A DNA stretch of 50,661 nucleotides from Lachnospiraceae bacterium (GCA_910575035.1 CAJTDL010000032.1:1-50661), one strand, 5' to 3'; counted from the first letter of the stretch, positions 16,160-25,423 are shown. Numbers and translations: made by a program. Notes: generated by a model not told the origin, from the sequence alone.

Positions 16160-17485
16160 ATGGAGAAACACCAAAAAAAAAGCCATGGGCAAAGGGATAG
16201 GGGAGTCCGGCAGGATGCACATCCATTAAAAAAGAAAACCAGGGGGAGCCATAAGCAGGACGTCAGATCCCTGTGGGAAATGCTGTATCTGTCTGCCTGT
16301 GCGCTGCACCAGGTAAAGCCAGATTCTGTTCAGGTCGGTCAGATGGATCTGAACAAGGTTTATTATGCCAGCAAGCGCCATGGAATGGCCTCTATCGCCT
16401 GCATGGTGTTGGAAGATGCAGGGGCGCTTGGGGGTATGGATCCTTCTCTTTCAAAAAGTTGGAAGGAGGAGAAAGAAAAGGCTATCCGCAAAAATATGCT
16501 GTTAGATGCAGAGCGGGTGCAGATCCTGGGGGAAATGGAAAAAATGGGGATTTGGTACGTGCCCCTGAAGGGGATTTTGCTCCAGTCCTTTTATCCCAAA
16601 TACGGCATGCGCCAGATGTCTGATAATGATATCCTCTATGGCGTGGATGGGCAGAAGAAGCTAATCGCCATGATGAAGAAGCGGGGATACAAGGTTGAGA
16701 GTAACCCAGGCGCCGCCCATGATGTGTTCACGAAGCCGCCGATATACAATTATGAAATGCACAAATCTTTGTTTAGCAAGGCAGACGGCATGGAAGGATA
16801 CCGCTATTACCAGAAAATTGAAAAGAAGCTGGTGAAGGATGGGCAGACAAGCTATGGATATCATTTTACGGACGAGGATTTTTATATTTACCAGACGGCA
16901 CATACCCATAAGCATTATGTGCACAGTGGGACAGGGCTCCGCTCCCTGATGGATGCCTATGTGTATATCCAGAAAAAAGGGGAGGGCCTGGATTGGGATT
17001 ATATCGAAGGGGAGCTTGCCAAGCTGGGGATTGTGGAGTTTGAAAAGCAGAGCAGGGAGCTTGCCCTGAAAATTTTTGGGGAGCCTCATTTGCCAGGCGC
17101 TGTGCAGCTGACAGAAAAAGAGCGTGAAATGTTTGCCTTTTTTGCCGGCTCAGGAACTTATGGGAATATACAGAACTGGGTAGAGCATAGCCTGCAGGGA
17201 TTGCCGTCCCAGGGGAATGCCTTTGGCCGGGCCAGCAAACGCCAGTATTTGCGCAGGCGCCTGTTCCCGGATTTGGAATGGTTCCAGGAATGCTATCCTT
17301 TTTTTGCCCGGCATAAGGCCCTGATCCCATTTTTTGTCCTTTATCGTATCGCAAGAGGCGTTTTTTTCCGCAGGAAACAGATTCAGAGCGAAATCCAGGC
17401 ATTGCGGAATGCAGGGAAAAAGAAGGAAAATTCCTTGCAACATAAGGATAATCAGAGTATAATGGGCAAGAATAAAGAAACTTAA
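16160..17485 (+). CDS. Nucleotidyltransferase family protein (NTP_transf_5 type)
   Basis: 441 aa. After a basic N-terminus, residues about 130-160 carry the family signature WYVPLKGILLQSFYPKYG then MRQMSDNDILY ('L-K-G...Y-P...R-x-M-x-D-x-D'), with the paired acids for metal binding. The C-terminal half is helical. Relatives lie beside lasso and other peptide clusters; in the pseudomycoidin cluster, a member is reported to work on the lasso peptide after a kinase. Together with the kinase, PqqD, peptidase and exporter this suggests a two-step tailoring of a C-terminus, which is inference. It starts 91 bases after the exporter, with GAAGGGAAAATG upstream, and is followed by serS. Confidence 0.75.
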   Translation: MEKHQKKSHGQRDRGVRQDAHPLKKKTRGSHKQDVRSLWEMLYLSACALHQVKPDSVQVGQMDLNKVYYASKRHGMASIACMVLEDAGALGGMDPSLSKSWKEEKEKAIRKNMLLDAERVQILGEMEKMGIWYVPLKGILLQSFYPKYGMRQMSDNDILYGVDGQKKLIAMMKKRGYKVESNPGAAHDVFTKPPIYNYEMHKSLFSKADGMEGYRYYQKIEKKLVKDGQTSYGYHFTDEDFYIYQTAHTHKHYVHSGTGLRSLMDAYVYIQKKGEGLDWDYIEGELAKLGIVEFEKQSRELALKIFGEPHLPGAVQLTEKEREMFAFFAGSGTYGNIQNWVEHSLQGLPSQGNAFGRASKRQYLRRRLFPDLEWFQECYPFFARHKALIPFFVLYRIARGVFFRRKQIQSEIQALRNAGKKKENSLQHKDNQSIMGKNKET

Positions 17486-17527
17486 CCAAATGCATTTCAT
17501 TAAAAAATTCAGAGGAAAACAAAAGCC

Positions 17528-18808
17528 ATGATTGATTTAAAATTTTTAAGGGAAAACCCAGAAATCGTAAAACAGAACATTCGGAACAAATTTCAGGACA
17601 GCAAGCTGCCTATGGTAGATGAGGTAATTGAACTGGATGCCCAGGCCAGGAAGACGCAGCAGGAGGCAGACGCCCTCCGTGCTGACCGCAAAAGGCTTTC
17701 CAAGCAGATCGGCGCTTTGATGGGGCAGGGGAAGAAGGAAGAGGCAGAGGCAGTAAAGGCACAGGTCAATGCCAGCGCAGAACGCCTTGAGGAGCTTCAG
17801 AAGCTGGAAGGGGAGCTGCAGGAAAAGGTCACCAAGATTATGATGGCCATTCCAAATATCATTGACCCTTCCGTGCCAATTGGAAAGGATGACAGTGAGA
17901 ATGTGGAAGTGCAGCGGTATGGGGAGCCTGTGACTCCGGATTTTGAGATTCCATACCATACGGAGATTATGGAAAAGTTCCAGGGCCTGGATCTGGACAG
18001 CGCCAGGAAGGTGGCCGGAAATGGGTTCTACTACCTGATGGGGGATATTGCCAGGCTCCATTCCGCAGTGGTGGCCTATGCCAGGGATTTTATGATTGGC
18101 CGCGGATTCACCTATTGTGTGCCGCCATTTATGATCCGCAGCAGTGTGGTGACAGGCGTTATGAGCTTTGCAGAAATGGATGCCATGATGTATAAGATCG
18201 AGGGCGAGGATCTGTACCTGATCGGAACCAGCGAGCATTCTATGATTGGGAAGTTTATTGACACCATCCTGAAGGAGGAGCAGCTTCCGCAGACGCTGAC
18301 CAGCTATTCCCCCTGTTTCCGGAAGGAGAAAGGTGCCCATGGGATTGAGGAGCGGGGGGTGTACCGTATCCATCAGTTTGAAAAGCAGGAGATGATCGTA
18401 GTGTGCAAGCCAGAGGAATCGCCGGTTTGGTTTGACAAGCTGTGGCAGAATACGGTGGATTTATTCCGGTCTTTGGATATTCCAGTGCGTACCCTGGAGT
18501 GCTGTTCCGGGGATTTGGCAGATTTGAAAGTGAAGTCTGTGGATGTGGAGGCATGGTCTCCCAGGCAGCAGAAGTATTTTGAGGTGGGGAGCTGCTCCAA
18601 TTTAGGGGATGCCCAGGCCCGCCGCCTGAAAATCCGTGTGACAGGGGAGAATGGGAAGTATTTTGCCCATACGCTGAATAATACGGTGGTTGCGCCGCCG
18701 CGTATGCTGATTGCATTTTTAGAGAATAATCTGTGCCAGGATGGGAGTGTGCGGATTCCGGAAGCATTACGGCCTTATATGGGGGGGCAGGAGAAAATTG
18801 TACCATAA
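17528..18808 (+). CDS. serS: Seryl-tRNA synthetase
   Basis: 426 aa, full length. The N-terminal coiled coil arm (about 27-100, with many Glu/Lys/Arg heptads) binds the long variable arm of tRNA-Ser. Class II motif 2 is PCFRKEKGAHG through GVYRIHQFEKQE, and motif 3 GSCSNLGDAQARRLKI ends at R. It attaches Ser to tRNA-Ser (and to tRNA-Sec where present). GAGGAAAACAAAAGCC precedes ATG 17528. Only 42 bases separate it from the nucleotidyltransferase, so no T-box leader fits and serS is probably read partly from the upstream cassette or from a promoter inside that gene. Confidence 0.97.
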   Translation: MIDLKFLRENPEIVKQNIRNKFQDSKLPMVDEVIELDAQARKTQQEADALRADRKRLSKQIGALMGQGKKEEAEAVKAQVNASAERLEELQKLEGELQEKVTKIMMAIPNIIDPSVPIGKDDSENVEVQRYGEPVTPDFEIPYHTEIMEKFQGLDLDSARKVAGNGFYYLMGDIARLHSAVVAYARDFMIGRGFTYCVPPFMIRSSVVTGVMSFAEMDAMMYKIEGEDLYLIGTSEHSMIGKFIDTILKEEQLPQTLTSYSPCFRKEKGAHGIEERGVYRIHQFEKQEMIVVCKPEESPVWFDKLWQNTVDLFRSLDIPVRTLECCSGDLADLKVKSVDVEAWSPRQQKYFEVGSCSNLGDAQARRLKIRVTGENGKYFAHTLNNTVVAPPRMLIAFLENNLCQDGSVRIPEALRPYMGGQEKIVP

Positions 18809-18822
18809 ACCCATGTTCTCAG

Positions 18823-19171
18823 GGAATGCGCAGTTTGGCGCATTCCTGGGTCATGAATCGTAACATCCTTCGTTACTATTCACGGCCTATGGGCCGCTCA
18901 TAGCAACAATTCGGGGCGATATTTAAAGTTTTGCTTCGCAAAAATCGCCCCTCACGCCTGAATCATTTTCTTACGGAATGCGCAGTTTGGCGCATTCCTG
19001 GGTCATGAATCGTAACATCCTTCGTTACTATTCACGGCCTATGGGCCGCTCATAGCAACAATTCGGGGCGATATTTAAAGTTTTGCTTCGCAAAAATCGC
19101 CCCTCACGCCTGAATCATTTTCTTACGGAATGCGCAGTTTGGCGCATTCCTGGGTCATGAATGGTAACATC
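18823..19171 (+). repeat. 152-bp tandem repeat (two full copies plus a partial third)
   Basis: Copies begin GGAATGCGCAGTTTGG at 18823, 18975 and 19127, exactly 152 bases apart; the first two appear identical and the third diverges after about 45 bases. Each holds three dyads: GGAATGCGC/GCGCATTCC; CGGCC/GGCCG; and GGGGCGAT...ATCGCCCC with an inner TTTTGC-TTC-GCAAAA. A related inverted copy of the first dyad lies near 31864-31885. There is no T tract, so it is not a typical terminator of serS. No ORF is plausible in it. Confidence 0.85.
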
Positions 19172-19390
19172 ACTCCCTTTATTTCCGCAAAAATTTTCGT
19201 TTCACCCTTGTCAAAATCCCCTATATGTGTTAAATTGTTGACGAACGGTATTCTGGAAGGAAACTGTATCATTTGATAGGAAATAGAATGCCTTTCCATT
19301 TTAGCAAAAGCCAGATAAATGTATGGCTGGGAACAGCTGCCGGTTTAGGCAGGGAAGCTCCAGGCAGGCATAAGGGAAATGGAGGCAAAT

Positions 19391-20251
19391 ATGCAAATAG
19401 GTATTATAGGTGCTGGAAAAGTAGGGACTACCTTGGGGAAATATGTGGCAGCCCATGGCGGAAACGTAAGGGGATTCTACAGCAGGACCACCAAAAGCGC
19501 CCAGGAAGCGGCGCAGTTTACAGGCACAACGTATTTTCAATCGCTCAACACACTGACAGAGGCAAGCGATACCCTTTTTATTACCACCACAGATGGAGAG
19601 ATTTCTAAGGTATGGGATTGCATTGCAGGAAACAATGTGGAAGGGAAGGTTATCTGCCACTTTAGTGGCTCATTATCAAGTGATGTATTTTCAAATAGGG
19701 AAGAAGCAGGCGCCTATGCCTGTTCTATCCATCCAATTTACGCGTTCAGCGACAAATTCACAGCTTATCAAAATTTAAAGGATGCAGTGTTTTCTGTAGA
19801 AGGGGACAGGATGGCCCTGGCAAAGATGCAGGGGCTTTTTAAGCTGCTGCCCAATCCTATTGTGGAGATTCCCACAGGCCAAAAGGCAAAATACCACGCT
19901 GCCACAAGCATTGCCAGCAATTTTGTGGTGGGGATGGTTTCTATGGCGGTGAGGCTATTGGAGGAGGCTGGCGTGGAAGAGCAGGCTGCTTATGGCATGC
20001 TGAAGCCTTTGGTGGAAAACAATGTGGCTTCCATTTTTGCAAAAGGCCAAAGCGCTTACCAGGGATGCCCCAAAGCCTTGACTGGCCCTATTGAGCGGGG
20101 GGACCTGCAGACGGTGCAGAAGCACCTGCAGAGCCTGGGAAGCCCCAAATGGGAGCAGGCCTACCGCGCAGTTGGGATGCTGGTGGCAGAATTAGCAGGG
20201 CAAAAGCACCCAGAGCGCAGCTATGCAGAAATGAAACAGCTATTGGAATAA
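19391..20251 (+). CDS. panG: Ketopantoate reductase, PanG type (Rossmann/DUF2520)
   Basis: 286 aa. Rossmann motif IGIIGAGKVGTTLGKYV at the N-terminus, an acidic-free second strand with FYSRTTKS (pointing to NADP use), CHFSGSLSSDVF and SIHPIYAFSDKF in the middle, and an all-helical DUF2520 C-domain (about 150-280). Proteins of this type were shown in Francisella to reduce ketopantoate (PanG), replacing PanE. The location in front of panB-panC-panD-coaBC strongly supports that role. ATG 19391 is chosen because GGAGG ends 5 bases before it; ATG 19379 overlaps that site. It is the first gene of the pathway operon. Confidence 0.85.
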   Translation: MQIGIIGAGKVGTTLGKYVAAHGGNVRGFYSRTTKSAQEAAQFTGTTYFQSLNTLTEASDTLFITTTDGEISKVWDCIAGNNVEGKVICHFSGSLSSDVFSNREEAGAYACSIHPIYAFSDKFTAYQNLKDAVFSVEGDRMALAKMQGLFKLLPNPIVEIPTGQKAKYHAATSIASNFVVGMVSMAVRLLEEAGVEEQAAYGMLKPLVENNVASIFAKGQSAYQGCPKALTGPIERGDLQTVQKHLQSLGSPKWEQAYRAVGMLVAELAGQKHPERSYAEMKQLLE

Positions 20252-20347
20252 GCCTGGGATAGGCTTATGAAAATGGGGCGGCACAGTTTCCAGGCATCCG
20301 GGAAAGCGAGTGAGAGAGGCACAAGCCTCGGAATTGGAGGAAAAGAA

Positions 20348-21175
20348 ATGAAGAACACAGTTGTTACAATTCAAAAGGCCAAGGAAAACAAGGAAAAAGT
20401 CACCATGCTTACTGCTTATGATTATTCCATGGCGAAACTGATTGACGAAGCTGGCATTGAGATGATTTTGGTAGGGGATTCCCTTGGCATGGTAATGCTG
20501 GGGTATGAGGATACCTTATCTGTGACCATGGAGGATATGATCCACCATACCAGGGCGGTTGCAAGGGGGACGAAGAATGCAATGGTTGTAGCGGATATGC
20601 CATTTTTGTCTTACCAGACATCTGTTTATGACGCAGTGCACAACGCGGGGCGGCTGGTCAAGGAAGGCAGGGCGCAGGCGGTCAAATTAGAAGGCGGCAG
20701 GGAGTTTGCGGAGCATATCCGTGCAATTACCAACGCCTCAATTCCGGTTGTAGGCCATTTGGGGCTGACGCCGCAATCTTTGAATGCCTTTGGGGGGTTC
20801 AAAGTGCAGGGCAAATCCCAGGAAGCAGCCCAGAAGCTTTTGGAAGACGCCAGGATTATTGAAGAGGCTGGGGCAGTGGCAGTGGTTTTGGAATGCGTTC
20901 CGGCCAAGCTGGCAAGCCTAGTGACAGAGAAGCTGCATATCCCTACCATTGGGATTGGCGCAGGGGCAGGATGCGATGGCCAGGTGTTGGTTTACCAGGA
21001 TATGCTGTCTATGTTTGGAGAATTTAAGCCGAAATTTGTAAAGCGTTTCGGGGAAATTGGCGCACAAATGAAAGAGGCCTTCCAAAAATATATTGAAGAA
21101 GTGAAATCAGGGGCGTTCCCAGCAGAGGAGCACACCTTTAAAATAGATGATGATGTAATCGAGAAGCTGTATTAG
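20348..21175 (+). CDS. panB: 3-methyl-2-oxobutanoate hydroxymethyltransferase
   Basis: 275 aa, usual length. [36 protein letters not shown] (Mg-binding Asp), MPFLSYQ and [11 protein letters not shown], then [15 protein letters not shown], are all PanB signatures of the TIM barrel. It transfers a methylene from methylene-THF to ketoisovalerate, giving ketopantoate for PanG. GGAGGAAAAGAA sets the start at 20348; upstream in-frame ATG 20267 gives an unusual extension that the family lacks. An extended hairpin follows before panC. Confidence 0.97.
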   Translation: MKNTVVTIQKAKENKEKVTMLTAYDYSMAKLIDEAGIEMILVGDSLGMVMLGYEDTLSVTMEDMIHHTRAVARGTKNAMVVADMPFLSYQTSVYDAVHNAGRLVKEGRAQAVKLEGGREFAEHIRAITNASIPVVGHLGLTPQSLNAFGGFKVQGKSQEAAQKLLEDARIIEEAGAVAVVLECVPAKLASLVTEKLHIPTIGIGAGAGCDGQVLVYQDMLSMFGEFKPKFVKRFGEIGAQMKEAFQKYIEEVKSGAFPAEEHTFKIDDDVIEKLY

Positions 21176-21191
21176 GGCAATGAAAAAGGCT

Positions 21192-21276
21192 GCCAGCCAG
21201 CGCAGCCATAGCCAATATTCCTGCAAATTTTGTGCCTGCAGGGAACAGGTTTGGCAGGAAGGCTGCGTTGGCTGGC
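21192..21276 (+). promoter_or_regulatory. Long inverted repeat between panB and panC
   Basis: GCCAGCCAGCGCAGCC (21192-21207) pairs with GGCTGCGTTGGCTGGC (21261-21276) with one G-U type mismatch; between them a second dyad (TTCCTGCA ... TGCAGGGAA) is nested. The folded RNA would cover nearly the whole panB-panC gap. It lacks a T run, so a role in mRNA stability or attenuation is more likely than simple termination. A shorter palindrome, GCCAGCGCTGGC, occurs in the panC-panD gap near 22170. Confidence 0.65.
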
Positions 21277-21297
21277 CCAAAGAAAGGAAGTAGGAGG

Positions 21298-22149
21298 ATG
21301 CAGATTGTAAAAACGATAGGGGAGCTTCGCCCCATTGTCCAAAAATGGCGCAGGGAAGGGTTGTCTGTAGGGCTTGTGCCTACTATGGGCTACCTGCATG
21401 AGGGGCATAAGAGCCTTATTTTAAGGGCAGTCAGTGAAAATGACAGGGTTGTGGTCAGCGATTTTGTAAATCCTACCCAATTTGGCGTGAATGAGGATTT
21501 ATCCACATATCCCAGGGATTTGGAACGGGATGCAGCTGTTTGTGAGGAAGCTGGCGCTGCCCTGATTTTCCATCCGGAGCCAGAGGAAATGTATTTTCCG
21601 GACAATTGTACCTTTGTGGATATGGACAGCCTGACCAAAGGGCTTTGCGGGAAGACAAGGCCGACCCATTTTCGCGGCGTATGTACGGTAGTGTCCAAGC
21701 TGTTCCATATTGTGACGCCGGACCGGGCTTATTTTGGGCAGAAGGATGCCCAGCAGCTGGCAGTGATCCGCCGTATGGTGCGGGATTTAAACTTTGGCAT
21801 TACGATTGTGGGATGCCCTATTGTCCGGGAAGAAGATGGGCTGGCTATGAGTTCCAGGAATGCTTATTTGAATGAAGGGGAGCGGAAGGCCGCGTTGATC
21901 CTCCACAAATCCCTTATGCTGGGAGAAGGGATGCTGAAGGCCGGGGAGCGGGATGCGGCAAAGGTCAGGGAAGCCATTTTAGGGAACTTAGGCACAGAGC
22001 CCCTTGCCAGGGCGGACTATGTGGAGCTTGTGGACGCTGAGACATTAGAGCCAGTGGAAAAAGTGGAAAGGCCAATTTTGGCGGCAATTGCCGTTTATAT
22101 TGGGAAGACCAGGCTGATTGACAATTTTACCTTTGCTGCTGAGAAGTAG
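21298..22149 (+). CDS. panC: Pantoate-beta-alanine ligase
   Basis: 283 aa, usual length. The ATP site is VPTMGYLHEGHKSLI (HIGH-like H-E-G-H) with AMSSRNAYLNE as the KMSKS-like segment; FGQKDAQQLAVIRRMV and the N-terminal NPTQFGVNEDL also match. It joins pantoate and beta-alanine (from PanD) using ATP. The ATG at 21298 directly follows AGGAGG, with a further AAAGGAAG at better spacing. panD follows after 75 bases. Confidence 0.97.
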   Translation: MQIVKTIGELRPIVQKWRREGLSVGLVPTMGYLHEGHKSLILRAVSENDRVVVSDFVNPTQFGVNEDLSTYPRDLERDAAVCEEAGAALIFHPEPEEMYFPDNCTFVDMDSLTKGLCGKTRPTHFRGVCTVVSKLFHIVTPDRAYFGQKDAQQLAVIRRMVRDLNFGITIVGCPIVREEDGLAMSSRNAYLNEGERKAALILHKSLMLGEGMLKAGERDAAKVREAILGNLGTEPLARADYVELVDAETLEPVEKVERPILAAIAVYIGKTRLIDNFTFAAEK

Positions 22150-22224
22150 GAAGGGAACAGAAGGGCTGGCCAGCGCTGGCATCTATGCAAGGGCAGGCGC
22201 AGATTGCGATAAAGGAGAGATAGG

Positions 22225-22611
22225 ATGTATCTGAAAATGTTAAAGGGAAAAATCCACCGTGCCGTAGTAAAGCAGGCAGAGCTCCATTATGTGGGCAGCA
22301 TTACGGTGGACCCGGAGCTTATGGCGGCAGCGGGGATTTTGGAGTATGAGAATGTGCAGATTGTGGATATTGAGAATGGAAACCGGTTTGAAACCTACAC
22401 CATAGCGGGGGAACCAGGCAGCGGCATGATCTGCCTGAATGGCGCGGCGGCCAGGCAGGTGCTGGCAGGGGACCATATCATTATTATGGCATATGCCCAA
22501 ATGACGCCGGAAGAGGCGAAGGCCTTCTGCCCAAAGGTTGTATTTGTGGATGGGGAAAACCACATTTCAAAGGTTACTACTTATGAAAAGCATGGGCAGA
22601 TTGAGCCGTAG
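22225..22611 (+). CDS. panD: Aspartate 1-decarboxylase (pyruvoyl enzyme)
   Basis: 128 aa. [20 protein letters not shown] and the SITVDPELM continuation contain the self-cleavage site between Gly and Ser (Y-V-G-S), which generates the pyruvoyl group. [15 protein letters not shown] and the IIIMAYAQM strand follow as in the family. It makes beta-alanine for PanC. AAAGGAGAGATAGG lies just before ATG 22225. The normal length and intact site suggest activity. Confidence 0.97.
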   Translation: MYLKMLKGKIHRAVVKQAELHYVGSITVDPELMAAAGILEYENVQIVDIENGNRFETYTIAGEPGSGMICLNGAAARQVLAGDHIIIMAYAQMTPEEAKAFCPKVVFVDGENHISKVTTYEKHGQIEP

Positions 22612-22683
22612 TGTTTTGCATCTGGCCTGGTGAAAAAACGCTGCAAAATTATGAAGTGCGGTAAATAGGAAGGAGGGAGAACT

Positions 22684-23892
22684 ATGCTGCAGGGAAAAAC
22701 GGTGCTTCTGGGAGTCACAGGCGGGATTGCCGCTTATAAAATGCCCAATCTGGCCAGGATGCTGAAGAAGCTGCATTGCAATGTGCATGTGCTGATGACG
22801 GAAAATGCCGCAAATTTTATTACAGCCACCACCTTTGAGACCCTGACAGGGAATAAATGCCTGATTGACACCTTTGACCGGAATTTTGAATTTTCTGTGG
22901 AGCATGTGGCCCTTGCCAAGCAGGCAGACCTGGTGTTGGTGGCTCCGGCCACAGCCAATGTGATCGGCAAGGTTGCCAATGGCATTGCAGACGACATGCT
23001 GACTACGACAGTGATGGCATGCACCTGTAAGACGCTGATTGCCCCAGCCATGAACCACAATATGTACCACAATCCCATTGTGCAGGGCAATATACAGAAG
23101 CTGGAGCGTTTAGGCTATGGGATCGTTCCCCCAGACAGCGGGATGCTGGCAAATGGGGATATGGGAGATGGCAGGATGCCTGCAGAAAGCGTATTGCTGG
23201 AGTATGTGCTGCGGGAGCTGGCATTGGAAAAAGACTGGAAAGGCAAAAGGGTACTGGTGACAGCAGGCGCCACCCGGGAAGCCATTGACCCAGTGCGCTT
23301 TATTACCAACCATTCCACAGGGAAAATGGGATATGCCATAGCAAAAATGGCCATGCTGCGGGGAGCGGACGTGACATTGGTGACAGGCGCAGCCACAGTA
23401 GAGCCGCCTATGTTTGTGCAAGTGGTGCAGGCAGTGTCTGCGCAGGATATGTACGAGGCAGTCACAAGCCTTGCGCCAGGGATGGATCTGATTGTCAAGG
23501 CAGCGGCTGTGGCAGACTATCGGCCTGCACAGGCTGCGGCGGATAAGATTAAGAAATCTGAAGGCATGGCAAACATTTCCTTAGAGCGGACCCAGGATAT
23601 CCTGGCAGAGCTGGGGCAGAAAAAACAAGCCGGGGAAATCAAGGCGTTTCTGTGCGGGTTTTCGATGGAGACCCAGGATCTGGAAAAAAATTCCAGGGCG
23701 AAGCTGGAGGATAAGCATGTGGACATGATTGCAGCCAATAACCTGAAGGTGCCAGGCGCAGGCTTTGGCGTGGATACCAATGTGATTACCCTTTTCACAA
23801 AAGATGGCGCCAGAGAGCTTGGCCAGATGACCAAAGAAATGGCAGCGAATGAGATTTTAGATGAAGTGAAAATACGCATAAAAATACGTTAA
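22684..23892 (+). CDS. coaBC: Bifunctional phosphopantothenoylcysteine decarboxylase/synthase
   Basis: 402 aa. CoaC flavoprotein half (1-190): GVTGGIAAYKMPNLARML, VEHVALAKQADLVLVAPAT, and APAMNHNMYHNP, with the catalytic Cys in the ADDMLTTTVMACTC region. CoaB half (190-402): RVLVTAGATREAIDPVRFI, NHSTGKMGYAIAKMA, and DLIVKAAAVADYRP with the CTP-binding Lys stretch. It makes phosphopantetheine precursors from 4'-phosphopantothenate, linking pantothenate to CoA. GGAAGGAGGGAGAACT precedes the start. The operon probably ends here, because the next gene has its own promoter. Confidence 0.97.
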   Translation: MLQGKTVLLGVTGGIAAYKMPNLARMLKKLHCNVHVLMTENAANFITATTFETLTGNKCLIDTFDRNFEFSVEHVALAKQADLVLVAPATANVIGKVANGIADDMLTTTVMACTCKTLIAPAMNHNMYHNPIVQGNIQKLERLGYGIVPPDSGMLANGDMGDGRMPAESVLLEYVLRELALEKDWKGKRVLVTAGATREAIDPVRFITNHSTGKMGYAIAKMAMLRGADVTLVTGAATVEPPMFVQVVQAVSAQDMYEAVTSLAPGMDLIVKAAAVADYRPAQAAADKIKKSEGMANISLERTQDILAELGQKKQAGEIKAFLCGFSMETQDLEKNSRAKLEDKHVDMIAANNLKVPGAGFGVDTNVITLFTKDGARELGQMTKEMAANEILDEVKIRIKIR

Positions 23893-23967
23893 CAAAATGT
23901 TAACGGAATATACATTTTTTATTAATGCCGCTTCTAAATATGCAGGGCATACTGATATTAGGGGGTT

Positions 23968-23996
23968 TTGCAGCAGATTGCAATTAGAAATATAAT
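23968..23996 (+). promoter_or_regulatory. Promoter upstream of the beta-propeller-like protein
   Basis: TTGCAG (23968-23973), 17 bases, TATAAT (23991-23996). It is about 66 bases before ATG 24062 and 96 before ATG 24092. Confidence 0.7.
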
Positions 23997-24091
23997 GTGG
24001 CATTGTAAGTTTCTCAGAATAATGTTTTACGGAGCTTCACCAGATATAAGCTTACAGCCACATGAGATATGATATTGGCAGGTGGCGGCGT

Positions 24092-25315
24092 ATGGAAGGA
24101 CAAAAGAGGGTAAAAAGGGCAAAGGTTTTTAAGGTTGGCGTATTATTATGTATGATAGTGGCTGCGTGGTATTTCCTATCAATAGGAGATGGGTTCCATG
24201 CGGCCTTTTCTTTTTTCCAAAATGTGGAAGCAGAGGAGAAAATCCTTCCAATCACCAGTACAGGATACCGTTATGATAAAAAGTTCCAGGATACGTTGAG
24301 CCATTATCGGTATTTTCGTTCCTTGTATAGGGAAGAATTTTCCACAGCCGTGCCAGGGCTGGAATCTACGGATGTCTTAGGGCAGGGCTGCGACCGCATG
24401 GTGCCCCAGGGGATTTGCATTGCAGGGGATTATATGCTGGTGACAGCATATGACAATGTGAAGCATATTTCCAAAAAGGGAAAAGGCGGATATCCAGCGA
24501 ATCCGTCCATTTTGTATGTGCTGTCCAATGAGGATCCTTCAGAGCGGAGGCTTCTTACCACCATTGTGCTTCCGGATGTGAACCATGTGGGAGGCATTGC
24601 TTTTGATGGGGAGAATGTGTGGATTGCCAAGAGCACGGACCGGGAGTGCAGCATGGTTTCCTATCAGGCGATTGAGGAGGCTGTCCAGGAGGGGGCGGGA
24701 AGCTATGCGCTTTTGGCATATGGCCAAAATGTAGACTGCGGCGTGGTAGCGTCCTTTTTGGCCTGGCACGATGGGAGGCTTTGGATAGGGACGCATATTA
24801 ATAAAAGGAATGGGAAAGGAATGCTCCGGGGATACCAGGTTGCGGCAGGGGAGTCAGGGGAGCGGAAGCTTATTTTAGAGGAAGAGATAGAGATTCCGGG
24901 GTATGCAAATGGAGTTGATTTTGCGGAGATTGGGAAGAAAACCTATATGGTGGTTACAGTTTCGAAAGGGAGGTATTATAATTCCTGGGTTTACCTTTAT
25001 GAGGTGGAAAAGGATGGGGGAACTGGAAAGAGGCGTTATGACTGTTATAATGCTAGGAAGTTTCCGCCAATGGCTGAGGAAGTGGCCTGCGATGGGGAAA
25101 ATGCCTACTTTTTGTTTGAGTCTTCCGCTACCTGTTATAGCGCGGTGGGGTATCAGAGGTGCGGATATCTAGTGGATCGGATTTGCGCACTGTCTATGAT
25201 GGAACTGTTCTGCCAAGGGCAGGGGTATCGGAATGGCAAGCAGATGGAAAGGGGAGGGATATTGATCGTACAGGATGAGAAGTATCAGGAGAAGCGGTAT
25301 TGGTGGGATTTATAG
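24092..25315 (+). CDS. Membrane-anchored, propeller-like hypothetical protein
   Basis: 407 aa (ATG 24062 would add 10). A basic N-terminus (EGQKRVKRAKVFK) and one hydrophobic helix (VGVLLCMIVAAWYFL, about 14-30) predict a protein held in the membrane with the bulk outside. Repeated strands such as GICIAGDYMLVTAYDN, HVGGIAFDGENVWIAK, FLAWHDGRLWIGTHIN and NGVDFAEIGKKTYMVV look like blades of a beta-propeller, by eye. No catalytic motif is evident. AGGTGG 7 bases before 24092 decides the start. I do not recognise a named family. Confidence 0.55.
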   Translation: MEGQKRVKRAKVFKVGVLLCMIVAAWYFLSIGDGFHAAFSFFQNVEAEEKILPITSTGYRYDKKFQDTLSHYRYFRSLYREEFSTAVPGLESTDVLGQGCDRMVPQGICIAGDYMLVTAYDNVKHISKKGKGGYPANPSILYVLSNEDPSERRLLTTIVLPDVNHVGGIAFDGENVWIAKSTDRECSMVSYQAIEEAVQEGAGSYALLAYGQNVDCGVVASFLAWHDGRLWIGTHINKRNGKGMLRGYQVAAGESGERKLILEEEIEIPGYANGVDFAEIGKKTYMVVTVSKGRYYNSWVYLYEVEKDGGTGKRRYDCYNARKFPPMAEEVACDGENAYFLFESSATCYSAVGYQRCGYLVDRICALSMMELFCQGQGYRNGKQMERGGILIVQDEKYQEKRYWWDL

Positions 25316-25423
25316 CAGACGTCTTGCAGGTGCAGTTAACAGGCCGCCTTTGGGATTTATGGATGGCTGGAGCGATATAAGGGGGCTTCAGCCTTTGCTA
25401 TGTGGTTCATAGTAGATTGGATA

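Noticed and set aside
17486-17527. T-box leader for serS
   Set aside because: Only 42 bases separate serS from the upstream gene and no T-box core is present.
19172-19390. Riboswitch before panG
   Set aside because: No known aptamer core; the TTGACG here has no -10 at proper distance.
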